From contig CBIHON010000001.1 in the NCBI GenBank assembly GCA_966211965.1, positions 256,022-320,021 of the forward strand: DNA of 64,000 nucleotides. Reading direction: 5' to 3'. Below are positions 52,728 through 62,034 of the stretch, piece after piece; within the stretch, counting starts at the first letter, position 1; each line of letters opens with the position of its first letter. The position numbers and the translations under genes were made by a program. This DNA comes from CBIHON01 sp966211965. Lineage in GTDB: Bacteria > Pseudomonadota > Gammaproteobacteria > Burkholderiales > Burkholderiaceae_D. Below the pieces are notes generated by a model. The model searched no databases. It saw nothing but the letters and a program-made list of their open reading frames with translations, and was not told the origin of the DNA.

Positions 52728-55700
52728 ATGAAAAACAGATCACGTTTAAAGCCTCGCCCTGTCAATGCCATCGGCTTGGCTACGAGCTTAATGGCGCTGC
52801 TGTGCAGCGCCCCAGTTGTACAGGCGGCAGGCCCCATCCCCTTGGAAGGGTTCGAAACCCCATCGCTTGCGCCAGATGGCTACGCTTACAAGCCCGCCGG
52901 CAGTGCCTGGACCTTCTCCGGCACTAATGGCAGCGGCATTCAGCACAACGGTAGCGCCTGGGGCGGCGCCGCCGCTCCCGAAGGCCAGCAAACCGCCTTC
53001 CTGCACAGCGGCGATGCCCACATTTCGCAAATGGTCTACCTCACCGCCGGCGTCTACAACGTCTCCTTCTATGCGGCCCGGCGTCCCTATGGGCAAGAGG
53101 TGGCCAATCCGATCCAGGTCAAGATCAACGACATTCCGGTCAGCGGCGCCATCACCCCGGCCGGCACCACGTTTGCCAAATACACATCCAATGATTTCCC
53201 CTTGAGTACCAGTGGGTATTACAAAGTCGAGCTGATGTCGACCAATAATCCGTGGCCGGTGGGCGATACCTTCATCGATCAGGTTGTGGTCAATCCGGTC
53301 GGCGCTGCAACGTTTGCGCTCGGCGTCACCAAGTCCGGCTCCGGCACGGTCAGCTCCGTGCCGGCCGGCATCAATTGCGGCACGACCTGCAGCGCCAGCT
53401 TCGCGTCCGGCACACAGGTTGCGCTGACGGCGACCCCGGCCAGCGGCTATACCTTCGATGGGTGGAGCGGGGCCTGCACCGGCATCAGCGTCTGCAACGT
53501 GACCATGAATGCGGCGGCGGCCGTGACGGCCACCTTCAAGCCCGTGGTCAACGCCACGGCAAAGTACGTGCCCCTCACCCTGGCCGCCGGCCCGGCCGCC
53601 TCGGCGGTGCCAGTACGCAGCGGCATTCCTTTCCCAAGCGGTGCCTTGACGTCGGTGGCAAATCTTCGCCTGGAAAGCGCCGACGGCAGCCAGGAAATCC
53701 CGGCGCAATTCGATGCCATTTCGAAGTGGCCCGACGGCTCAGTCAAAGTGGCGCTGCTGCATGTGGTGACCGACCTGGGCGCCGCCAGGAATTATCGCGT
53801 AGCCTACGGTCCCGGCGTAACCCGCACACCGCTGCCGCGCCCAGTATCCGTGACGGGCACCCCCGCCACGGAAATCGTGGTCGATACCGGCGCGATCAAA
53901 TTCGCGGTGAACAAGCAAGGCTTGCTGGCCAAGCTCTGGCGCGATGTCAATGCCAACGGCGCGTTTGAAAGCAACGAACAAATCATCGATTCCGGCGAGA
54001 TGTTCATGGTCAATGCCTTCGACAACAAGGAATACACGGCGTCGGCTGCCCAGGATGCGGTCGTGACGATTGAAGAAAACGGCCCGATGCGTACAGTGAT
54101 CAAAGCGCAAGGCTCGCTGACCAACGGCACCGGCGTCTTGACCAAATACCTGGTGCGCTACTACGCCAGCCAGGGTTCCGACAAGGTCGATATCGAAACC
54201 ACCATCATCGATGACCGGCTTGAGGCCAACGTCGAAAAAGTCGGCCCCAATCTGGCCATCTCGGCCAAAGCTCTGGGCATGCGCTGGCACTATCTTTCCG
54301 ACGGCGCCCCCAATTACCGCTTTGGCGGTGAAAATGGTGCAGCCTATAGCGGTACGGTTTCCGGCGAGCATTTCCTGTCGCAAGGCGGCAAATTCTCTGC
54401 CGTGACCGACACCACCAAAGGCGAGCTTCTCAGATCCTTCCAGTTCGGCTATTCGGGGGTCGGCTCCGGCTCGAAAGCACCGGGCTGGGTAGCGGTGGAT
54501 TCCGGCACGCGCCACATGGCCTTGATGGTCAAGGATTTCTGGCAGCAATTCCCCAATGAGTTGAACATCAATGGCAATACGCTGACTGCCAACTTGTTCC
54601 CGGCACGTGCGGTAGGAGCGGTGGCCGATACGGTGGCGCCTGCCCAGTCCGGCAACGAATACCGGCGGCCCAATACGCTGTACTTCAACCGTCAGGGCGG
54701 TGCCAAGACCTATCAATTGCGGCTGGCATTCGGCGATACCACGGCTGCCACGCCGGCGCTCCATAGCATGAATGACAGCTATCAGCGCCATAGGCTGGAT
54801 TTGATGGCGGCGCCAAGCTGGTACACGGCGTCCGGCGTGTTCGGCGACCTCAACGTAGGGGGCTCGACCGCCGCCGCGAGCGGTTACTCGGCCGGCCTGA
54901 TGCGCAACATCTATGAACCAAGCTTCGAGAAAGCGCCCGAACTCGGCAAGGAAGCCAATATGTTCGGCTGGCGCGACTATGGCAACCGGCTGCGCGGTGG
55001 GTGGGCAGTCGTCCAAAATGGCGTGCGGGTTCCCAGCTTCTACAACGATACGCATGTGGGCGCAAACAACTTCTTCAAGGAATTCCTGCGCACCGGCGAC
55101 CAGCGCTGGTACGGACTGGCCGACATCGCCACCCGCCACTTCATGGATCTGGGCGTGCATCATGGGCCGCGGGCCGGTTACTGGTCCACCGGCGGTTTGC
55201 CGCAGCCGGCAGGCGAGGTGCATGCCGTCTCGCACGAAAATATCGATCACGAGGGTAGGAATTTGCATTGGGGCCATACGCACGTCAGCGGCTTGAGCGA
55301 CACCTACCTGCTCACCGGCGACAAGCGGGCGCTTGACGTCCTGAACGAGATCGGCAACTGGTGGAAATTCGTATCGCCGTATTTCTTCAAAATGCCTTTC
55401 GCGGCAGGCGACAAGCACCGCGAAGCCGAGCGCGATTACGCCTGGCCGCTGTATGCGATGAACGAATACGTGCGGGTCACCGGCGATGCCGACTACCATA
55501 AGAACGTCTCGGCTAACCTTGCCAACTATCTGGTGCAATGGTGGCAGACACCGATGAACCACATCGGCTTCAACCCCACCACCGGTCTGGTGTCGAACAC
55601 GGTTATCGGCGTCAACGATGCCAGCAAAGGCACCGGCTACTGGACCATGACGAAGATGGACAATGGCGGCGGCTACAACGCCACCGGCACCAATCCCTGG

Positions 55701-56153
55701 ATGGCTGGCGCGCTGATCAGCAACATCATCAAGTTCTATGAGCAGGATAAGCAATTTGCTGCGGCTGGCAAGGCTTCCGGCGTTAGCCATCCGATGCTGA
55801 AGGACATGTTGTTGCAAGGCATGAACTACGTTGTCAAATATGGCTACGATAGTGCGAAGCAGTACTTCACCTATTCGGAAGCGGTTCGTTACTATAGCGG
55901 CGGCGACAACCATCTCATCTATGGTCTCGGTTACCTGGATCGCCTGTACAAGCAAGAGCTGGCTGCGGGACGTATCGCCAATCCGCAATGGTACGACACC
56001 CAGCCGACATGGGGCACCATCGCGCGGCGGCGTTATGACCAATTGCAAAATACCGCCATCGGCAGCAGTACGCAGTCCTATGGGTTCTATGGCTACGAAA
56101 TCGTCTATCCGGCGGATTTCTTCAAGGTCATGCAGGACACGCTCGGGTACTGA
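52728..56153 (+). CDS. Large secreted PcRGLX/YetA-like protein with a bacterial repeat domain
   Basis: An exported protein of 1141 residues. It has a signal peptide (cleavage near VQA-AG, residue about 33), an N-terminal jelly-roll-like region (about 38-192), a bacterial repeat/InlB-like module with paired cysteines (about 196-270, CGTTCSASFASGTQVALTATP), then a long C-terminal region (about 280-1141) resembling the PcRGLX exo-rhamnogalacturonan lyase/YetA group. It has conserved His/Tyr-rich blocks such as HFMDLGVHHGPRAGYWST. It probably acts on extracellular polysaccharide, but the substrate is not shown. The kinase/regulator pair lies divergent. Confidence 0.75.
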   Translation: MKNRSRLKPRPVNAIGLATSLMALLCSAPVVQAAGPIPLEGFETPSLAPDGYAYKPAGSAWTFSGTNGSGIQHNGSAWGGAAAPEGQQTAFLHSGDAHISQMVYLTAGVYNVSFYAARRPYGQEVANPIQVKINDIPVSGAITPAGTTFAKYTSNDFPLSTSGYYKVELMSTNNPWPVGDTFIDQVVVNPVGAATFALGVTKSGSGTVSSVPAGINCGTTCSASFASGTQVALTATPASGYTFDGWSGACTGISVCNVTMNAAAAVTATFKPVVNATAKYVPLTLAAGPAASAVPVRSGIPFPSGALTSVANLRLESADGSQEIPAQFDAISKWPDGSVKVALLHVVTDLGAARNYRVAYGPGVTRTPLPRPVSVTGTPATEIVVDTGAIKFAVNKQGLLAKLWRDVNANGAFESNEQIIDSGEMFMVNAFDNKEYTASAAQDAVVTIEENGPMRTVIKAQGSLTNGTGVLTKYLVRYYASQGSDKVDIETTIIDDRLEANVEKVGPNLAISAKALGMRWHYLSDGAPNYRFGGENGAAYSGTVSGEHFLSQGGKFSAVTDTTKGELLRSFQFGYSGVGSGSKAPGWVAVDSGTRHMALMVKDFWQQFPNELNINGNTLTANLFPARAVGAVADTVAPAQSGNEYRRPNTLYFNRQGGAKTYQLRLAFGDTTAATPALHSMNDSYQRHRLDLMAAPSWYTASGVFGDLNVGGSTAAASGYSAGLMRNIYEPSFEKAPELGKEANMFGWRDYGNRLRGGWAVVQNGVRVPSFYNDTHVGANNFFKEFLRTGDQRWYGLADIATRHFMDLGVHHGPRAGYWSTGGLPQPAGEVHAVSHENIDHEGRNLHWGHTHVSGLSDTYLLTGDKRALDVLNEIGNWWKFVSPYFFKMPFAAGDKHREAERDYAWPLYAMNEYVRVTGDADYHKNVSANLANYLVQWWQTPMNHIGFNPTTGLVSNTVIGVNDASKGTGYWTMTKMDNGGGYNATGTNPWMAGALISNIIKFYEQDKQFAAAGKASGVSHPMLKDMLLQGMNYVVKYGYDSAKQYFTYSEAVRYYSGGDNHLIYGLGYLDRLYKQELAAGRIANPQWYDTQPTWGTIARRRYDQLQNTAIGSSTQSYGFYGYEIVYPADFFKVMQDTLGY

Positions 56154-56217
56154 GCTGATGCCTCTCGGTGATCGCTAAGAGTTTCCAACTCCAGCGGTCG
56201 CCAACCTCCTCCAGGCA

Positions 56218-56250
56218 GGGCGGTCAAATTGACCGCCCTTTTCTCTTTTC
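56218..56250 (+). terminator. Rho-independent terminator after the PcRGLX-like gene
   Basis: GGGCGGTC (56218-56225), a 5-base loop and GACCGCCC (56231-56238), followed by TTTTCTCTTTTC. It lies 65 bases after the stop codon. Confidence 0.88.
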
Positions 56251-56429
56251 ATTTGGTTTCTGCCGCAACAGCCACCTCGTGGCGGATAGCTTGGCGACCC
56301 GTATCACAAGCCGCCCCGATACCGCTGGCATCATCTTTCTAGACGCGTCACATCCTCGCTGCCGCGACCGCGGCAATCGAATACCGCCGCTGTACAATCA
56401 TTGCCGATCAGTCAATCCAAAGGAATACC

Positions 56430-59400
56430 ATGGAAGCGATTCTGATATTTATCGGCGCAGTGATCGGACTGGGATATGCATTAAGCCCGATCATCGCTCT
56501 GTTCATCGCAATCGGCGCGAGCCGAAAAGCAGGCGAACTGGAAAAAATCATCGCCGGCCTGAAGCAGGAGCTGGCACGCTTGCGCGCCGGAGCACAGGCG
56601 GCTGCGCCGCCAGCCAAGCCTGCCGCCGAGCCAAGGCCGTCCGCTTCAGCAGCGGCACCGCCGGTACAGCCGGCGCCAAGCGCGCACCTCGCCGAAACAG
56701 AGACGGCGTCCAACATTGCCGCCCCCATTGCCACTCCAGCCCAGCCGGCAGTCAATAACGCCGAGCTTGCAAATTCTCCGGCGGCTATGCCGAATGACGA
56801 GATTGTTGCGGCAAGTTCGCCAGAGTATGCAAAACAAACCGCCGCGCAGCCCAGCCCCCGGCCTCAGCAAGAATCGGCGCCTGCACCAAGCGCCATCTCG
56901 ACCTTCCTTTCCAGCCTCGCGCTCAAGGCAAAGGAATGGCTGTTCGGCGGCAACCTGGTCGCCAAGATCGGCTTGCTGATCCTGTTCATCGGCGTCAGCT
57001 TCCTGCTCAAATATGCGGCAGCGCGCGTCACTCTTCCGATCGAATTCCGTCTGGCCGGCGTGGCCCTGGCCGATATCGCGTTGCTGGTCTGGGGCTGGCG
57101 CATCCGCGACCGGCGGCCCGGCGTCAGCCTGCCGGTGCAGGGCGCGGCGCTGGCGATCCTGATGCTGGTGACCTTCGGGTCGTTCAAGATGTATAACCTG
57201 ATTCCGGGCGGCCTGGCATTTGCGCTGCTGTTTGCATTGACCGCCTTCACCTGCCTGCTGGCGGTGCTGCAGAACGCCTTGTGGCTGGCGATATTCGGCA
57301 TCGCGGGCGGTTTCGCGGCGCCGATCATGACGTCCACCGGGCAAGGCAGCCACATCGCGCTGTTCTCGTATTACGCGCTGCTCAATGCCGGCATCCTGGC
57401 GATTGCGTTGAAACGTTCCTGGCGTTCGCTGAACCTGATCGGCTTCGCGTTCACCTTTCTGATCGGGACCGCCTGGGGCGTGTTGAAATATGTGCCGGAG
57501 AACTACCTGTCGGCACAGTTGTTCCTAGTCCTGTTCTTCCTTTTTTACGTGGCGATCGCGCTTGTTTATGCGATGCGCCAGGCGCCGCAACTGAAGCATT
57601 ATGTCGACGCCACGCTGGTGTTCGGCACGCCGCTGGTGGCTTTCGGCTTGCAGTACGGATTGGTCAAGGACGTGCGTTTCGGCCTGGCGTTTTCCGCGCT
57701 GGCGCTCGGGCTGTTTTACATGGCGGCGACGCTGCTGCTGTGGCGGCGGCGCGGAACCACGCTGAAGCTGCTGGCCGAATCCTTCTTTGCATTGGGCATC
57801 GCGTTCGGCACGCTGGCGATTCCGTTCGCGCTCGACGGCCGCTGGACCTCGGCCGCGTGGGCGCTGGAAGGGGCGGGCATCGTCTGGATCGGCTTGCGGC
57901 AAAAACAGGCGCTGGCCTGGATGTTCGGCTTGCTGGTGCAGGCCGGCGCCTGGGTTTCTTTTCTTGGTTCGGTCAGCGGGCTGGACCCGGTCGCGGCGGC
58001 GCAATCCAATTTGTGGCTGGGCTTCCTGCTGCTGGCGGCGACCGCATTCCTGATGGCGGCCAATTTCCGGGCCCAGGCAAGTCAAACCGGTGCCGCGCCA
58101 GGGTATGCGTTCGGACCGTTTGCCACAGCGTTCCTGGCGCTGGCCACGATCTGGTTCGTGGCCGGGGCATGGACCGAGATCTGGCTGCGCACCAGCGGCG
58201 CGCTGCAAGCCAGCCTGCTGGTGGCAAGTGCGCTGCTGGCGGCGACCGGACTGGGATTCATCGCCGGCCGCATGCAATGGCAGGTGGCGCGCTACTTCGC
58301 GCTGGCGGTGCAGATCATCGCGGGTGGGGCGCTTTTCCTGCTAACGGTCACCCGCCTGCATTGGCCCTTCAATGAGGGGTCGGACAACCTGTTCGACGGT
58401 CCTTTCCTGGGTGCGCTGATGATCGGTGCGGGCGCATTCTTCAGCAGCTGGGTGTTCTATCGGCAGGCGCGCAACGAAGGAGCGTCCGGGATGCGCAGGC
58501 TGTCGCAAGCCTTGCTGCTGTGGTCGGGGCTATGGTGGCATGGCCTAGTCCTGCTTACGCTGGCTTGCTGGCTGACGACGCATTACCGGATTTTCATGCA
58601 AGAGCCGGGCAGCCGCGACTTCGGCTTATTGCTGTGTGCTTATGGATTTGGCTTGGCGCTGAGCAATCCGCTGTTCGCACTACTGGCGCGGCGTTTGCAA
58701 TGGCATGACTTGCGCTGGTGGGTGATGCTCGAATGGCCGGCGCTAGCCCTTGGCACCTGCATGATGCTCGCCGGGTTGTACTTCGATCACCGTCTGCCGG
58801 CGCGCGAGATATGGGTCGCGTATCTGGCCTTGTGGCTGACGGCCGAATGGCTGATGCGCTTCTGGCAAAACCAGGCGTGGCCGCTGCAAGCCGGCTGGCT
58901 CAAGCTGCTGCACGCGGTGCGTACGGCCGGCCCCTGGCTGATGATCTCGCCGGTGGGTTATCACTGGATATCGGTCTGGCTGCACGGCGGCACGCAGCAG
59001 GAAGAACAATTGCTGGCCGAAGCCGGCTGGTTCACTTCCGGCAGTTGGGCGCGCTACTTGCCCGTGTGGGCGATGATGGCGGTACTCGCCTGCCTGATGC
59101 AGCGCAGCCGGGCCGGCGGCTGGCCGGTCAAGCCGATTGCGCCGTGGTACCGGCACCGCTTGATTCCGCTCGGTGCGGCATGGGCGATTCTGCTGGTGGC
59201 GGTATGGAACCTGACCCAGAACGGTTCGATGGCGCCGCTGCCGTATTTGCCGCTCTTGAATCCGCTCGACCTCAGCACCTGCTTCGCCGTTCTGCTCGGG
59301 GCCGCGAGCTATCGCCTGGCGGCGGCGGAGGCTGAGCAGCCGATGCCGACGGCATGGAACGGCCGGCTGTTGCTGGCCGGCTTCGTCGCCGCTTACGGCT

Positions 59401-59768
59401 GGTTCAACCTGGTATTGCTGCGCACCGTGTCGCATTACCTGGATATCCCCTATCGTTTCGACTTGCTGTTCGACTCGCAATTCGTGCAGGCGATGCTGTC
59501 GCTGACCTGGAGCGCGACCGCGCTGATCCTGATGCGGCGCGCGGTTGCGCAAGGTTCGCGCAACCAGTGGCTGCTGGGTGCGGCGCTGCTGGCGCTGGTG
59601 GTGGCCAAGCTGTTCTTCGTCGACCTGTCGAATGTGGGCGGCGTCGAGCGCATCATTTCGTTTGTCGGGGTCGGTTTGCTGATGGTGGCGATCGGGTATG
59701 TCGCGCCGTATCCCGCCCAAGCGAAAAACGATGGCGAGGCCAAGCAGGATGGGGCGGTGGCACAATGA
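56430..59768 (+). CDS. DUF2339 multi-pass membrane protein
   Basis: An 1112-residue protein. The N-terminus has a membrane segment and a coiled coil (about 30-50), an Ala/Pro-rich linker (about 55-165), then a very long hydrophobic part with more than twenty predicted membrane helices. This matches DUF2339. The function is unknown. A DUF3999 gene follows after 102 bases on the same strand; I know the two families as frequent neighbours, so they probably form one membrane complex. Confidence 0.88.
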   Translation: MEAILIFIGAVIGLGYALSPIIALFIAIGASRKAGELEKIIAGLKQELARLRAGAQAAAPPAKPAAEPRPSASAAAPPVQPAPSAHLAETETASNIAAPIATPAQPAVNNAELANSPAAMPNDEIVAASSPEYAKQTAAQPSPRPQQESAPAPSAISTFLSSLALKAKEWLFGGNLVAKIGLLILFIGVSFLLKYAAARVTLPIEFRLAGVALADIALLVWGWRIRDRRPGVSLPVQGAALAILMLVTFGSFKMYNLIPGGLAFALLFALTAFTCLLAVLQNALWLAIFGIAGGFAAPIMTSTGQGSHIALFSYYALLNAGILAIALKRSWRSLNLIGFAFTFLIGTAWGVLKYVPENYLSAQLFLVLFFLFYVAIALVYAMRQAPQLKHYVDATLVFGTPLVAFGLQYGLVKDVRFGLAFSALALGLFYMAATLLLWRRRGTTLKLLAESFFALGIAFGTLAIPFALDGRWTSAAWALEGAGIVWIGLRQKQALAWMFGLLVQAGAWVSFLGSVSGLDPVAAAQSNLWLGFLLLAATAFLMAANFRAQASQTGAAPGYAFGPFATAFLALATIWFVAGAWTEIWLRTSGALQASLLVASALLAATGLGFIAGRMQWQVARYFALAVQIIAGGALFLLTVTRLHWPFNEGSDNLFDGPFLGALMIGAGAFFSSWVFYRQARNEGASGMRRLSQALLLWSGLWWHGLVLLTLACWLTTHYRIFMQEPGSRDFGLLLCAYGFGLALSNPLFALLARRLQWHDLRWWVMLEWPALALGTCMMLAGLYFDHRLPAREIWVAYLALWLTAEWLMRFWQNQAWPLQAGWLKLLHAVRTAGPWLMISPVGYHWISVWLHGGTQQEEQLLAEAGWFTSGSWARYLPVWAMMAVLACLMQRSRAGGWPVKPIAPWYRHRLIPLGAAWAILLVAVWNLTQNGSMAPLPYLPLLNPLDLSTCFAVLLGAASYRLAAAEAEQPMPTAWNGRLLLAGFVAAYGWFNLVLLRTVSHYLDIPYRFDLLFDSQFVQAMLSLTWSATALILMRRAVAQGSRNQWLLGAALLALVVAKLFFVDLSNVGGVERIISFVGVGLLMVAIGYVAPYPAQAKNDGEAKQDGAVAQ

Positions 59769-59870
59769 CGCAGATGATTGAGAATGACGTAATACATGGC
59801 AGCACGCGTGACCGGGCAGGGCTGCCATGAATTCTGTAATCATCAATAGAATCAGCGGAGCACCGATCTC

Positions 59871-61325
59871 ATGAATATTTCATCCAGAGCAGCACGCTGC
59901 GCAGCAGGATTGGCAGCCGCTTTGCTGCTGCCGCAAAGCGGCTTGGCGGCCAAGGACGGCCCCACCGCATCGGACACGCCGCAAGACTATACGCACATCC
60001 TGCCGCTGACCGTCAGCGGCAGGCAGGGCGTGGTCGGCTTCCGCCTGCCGCAGGCGGTTTACCTGAATGCGCGCACCGCCGGGCTGAACGACCTGCGCGT
60101 GTTCGATGCGAATGGCGCAAAGCTCCCGTTTGCCTTGCATGTGCCGCCGAGGCAGCAGCAGACGCAACACGTCTCCATGCCGGCCAGGATTTTTCCGATC
60201 GTATCGAACCGGCGCTCAGCCGCCGGCGATGCAATCGACCTGGATATCAAGACCACCGCCGACGGCAGCCTGGTATCCGTGAAAGCCAAATCCGCCACAA
60301 AAAGCACAACGGAAACCCCCGCCTTGGCAGGGCTGGTGCTGGACCTGCGCCCAGCCGGTCAGCCCGAGCCGGCCGAGAAACCTTTGATCGAAGCACTGCG
60401 TTTCAGCCTGCCGCCAAAAATAGCATCCTATTCCGCGCAAGTGTGGCTCGAAGTCAGCGACGACCTCAAGCGTTGGGACACGATTGGTGCCGCCGAACTC
60501 AGTTGGCTGGTAAACAGCGATACCCAAACCTTGACCAACGACCGGCTCGAATTCGAGCCGCGCAGTTTTCGCTACGCACGGCTGACCTGGCGCAGCAGCG
60601 AGCCCTTGCAATTCGCGGCGATCAACGCGGAATCGGTGACACACAGCGACGGCGCACCGGCGCTGGAAAAATTGCTGCTGCAGCCGACGCCGGGCAAGGA
60701 GGCGCAAGACCTGGTTTACCGGGCAGGCATTGCCATCCCGGTGGAGAAAGTCGGCTTGCAGTTCAGCGAAGCGAACGTGGTGCTGTCGGCCGCACTGGGG
60801 AGCTATCGCGAACTGCCAGGCCGCCAGATCGGCCAGCCCGTCACCTGGAAATTCGACCCTTTGATGCGCGCGACCTTTTACCAGATCACGCAAGAAGGGC
60901 AGCAACGGCGTTCCGGCGACATTGCCGTGCCCTCGACGCATATGGCCGAATGGGTGTTGCGTGCACAAACCATCGGCAACAGCAAGCCGGCGCTGCGGCT
61001 CTCCTGGCAACCTGCGACCCTGGTGTTTTTGGCCGGCGGCACCGGCCCTTATACGCTGGCTTTCGGCCGCGACAAGGCCGAACCGGCGGCATTGGAATTA
61101 TCACAAGTCGCGCCTGGATTTTCCGTACAGGAATTGGCAAAACTCGAACAAGCCGCTGCCGGCGCCTTGCAGACCAGACAGGGCGCCAAGCCGGCGGATG
61201 AAAGCGGTGCGCTCGCAGCGGCAAGCTCGGCGCAGACCCGGATGTGGATACTGTGGGGCGTGTTGCTGTTGGGCGTGGGCGTGCTGGGGGTGATGGGCTG
61301 GCGCCTGTTCAAGCAGATGAAATGA
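59871..61325 (+). CDS. DUF3999 exported membrane-anchored protein
   Basis: A 484-residue protein with a signal peptide (residues 1-27), a large beta-rich periplasmic part, and one C-terminal membrane helix (MWILWGVLLLGVGVLGVMGW, about 461-480) followed by a short basic tail. This matches DUF3999. It is co-oriented with the DUF2339 gene and probably its partner at the periplasmic side. The function is unknown. Confidence 0.85.
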   Translation: MNISSRAARCAAGLAAALLLPQSGLAAKDGPTASDTPQDYTHILPLTVSGRQGVVGFRLPQAVYLNARTAGLNDLRVFDANGAKLPFALHVPPRQQQTQHVSMPARIFPIVSNRRSAAGDAIDLDIKTTADGSLVSVKAKSATKSTTETPALAGLVLDLRPAGQPEPAEKPLIEALRFSLPPKIASYSAQVWLEVSDDLKRWDTIGAAELSWLVNSDTQTLTNDRLEFEPRSFRYARLTWRSSEPLQFAAINAESVTHSDGAPALEKLLLQPTPGKEAQDLVYRAGIAIPVEKVGLQFSEANVVLSAALGSYRELPGRQIGQPVTWKFDPLMRATFYQITQEGQQRRSGDIAVPSTHMAEWVLRAQTIGNSKPALRLSWQPATLVFLAGGTGPYTLAFGRDKAEPAALELSQVAPGFSVQELAKLEQAAAGALQTRQGAKPADESGALAAASSAQTRMWILWGVLLLGVGVLGVMGWRLFKQMK

Positions 61326-61372
61326 AACTGCGATAATGGCGGCTCATGGATTGATTGCAGGAGCTTGCACCG

Positions 61373-61939
61373 ATGTCTGCCGACACCATCGCCATCAACA
61401 AATTGATGGATAAATTCGACGGCCACCATAGCGTCTGGCTGTTCGGCTACGGCTCCCTGATCTTCAAGGCGGATTTTTCCTATATCGAGCGGCGTCCCGC
61501 CAGCATCAGAAATTGGACACGGCGCTTCTGGCAAGGCTCGCACGATCACCGCGGAACCGCCCAGGCGCCGGGCAGGGTGGCAACCCTGGTGCCGCAAGCC
61601 GGCGCCATCTGCGAAGGCATGGCTTATCTGATTACGCCACAGGTTTTCGACCATCTCGATTATCGCGAAAAGAACGGATACCTGCGGGTCATCACCGACA
61701 TCGCTTTTGAAGACGGCAGCAGCGAAGAAGGGTTGGTCTACATCGCCACCGAAGAAAATGCAGCCTTCCTTGGGCCGGCGTCCGAACTTGAGATCGCGCG
61801 CCAGATAGCGGCGTCGGCCGGACCGAGCGGGCGCAACCGGGATTACCTGCTTGACCTGGCGCAGGCATTGAGGGAGATGGGTAAAAGCGATCCTCACGTG
61901 TTTGCGATCGAAGCGCATTTGAAAACGCTGATTTTTTGA
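61373..61939 (+). CDS. ChaC-like gamma-glutamylcyclotransferase
   Basis: A 188-residue cytosolic enzyme of the ChaC family that cleaves glutathione to 5-oxoproline and Cys-Gly. It shows the substrate-binding VWLFGYGSLIFKADF block and LDYREKNGYLR, which holds the likely catalytic glutamate. GGAG lies 9-10 bases before the ATG at 61373; the longer reading begins with TTG and is less likely. It follows the DUF3999 gene closely and may be read through from it. Confidence 0.9.
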   Translation: MSADTIAINKLMDKFDGHHSVWLFGYGSLIFKADFSYIERRPASIRNWTRRFWQGSHDHRGTAQAPGRVATLVPQAGAICEGMAYLITPQVFDHLDYREKNGYLRVITDIAFEDGSSEEGLVYIATEENAAFLGPASELEIARQIAASAGPSGRNRDYLLDLAQALREMGKSDPHVFAIEAHLKTLIF

Positions 61940-62034
61940 CAAAAGAGATGCCGGGCGATGCCGCCCCTGCTCTCACCCGCCCGCTCATGCACAGCATGAC
62001 AATTTCATGCAAATAGTGGCTATGATTGTGGGCC

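Noticed and set aside
53739..56048. A 769-codon reverse open frame across the secreted protein gene
   Set aside because: Shadow frame; the plus strand has a signal peptide, ribosome site and domain matches.
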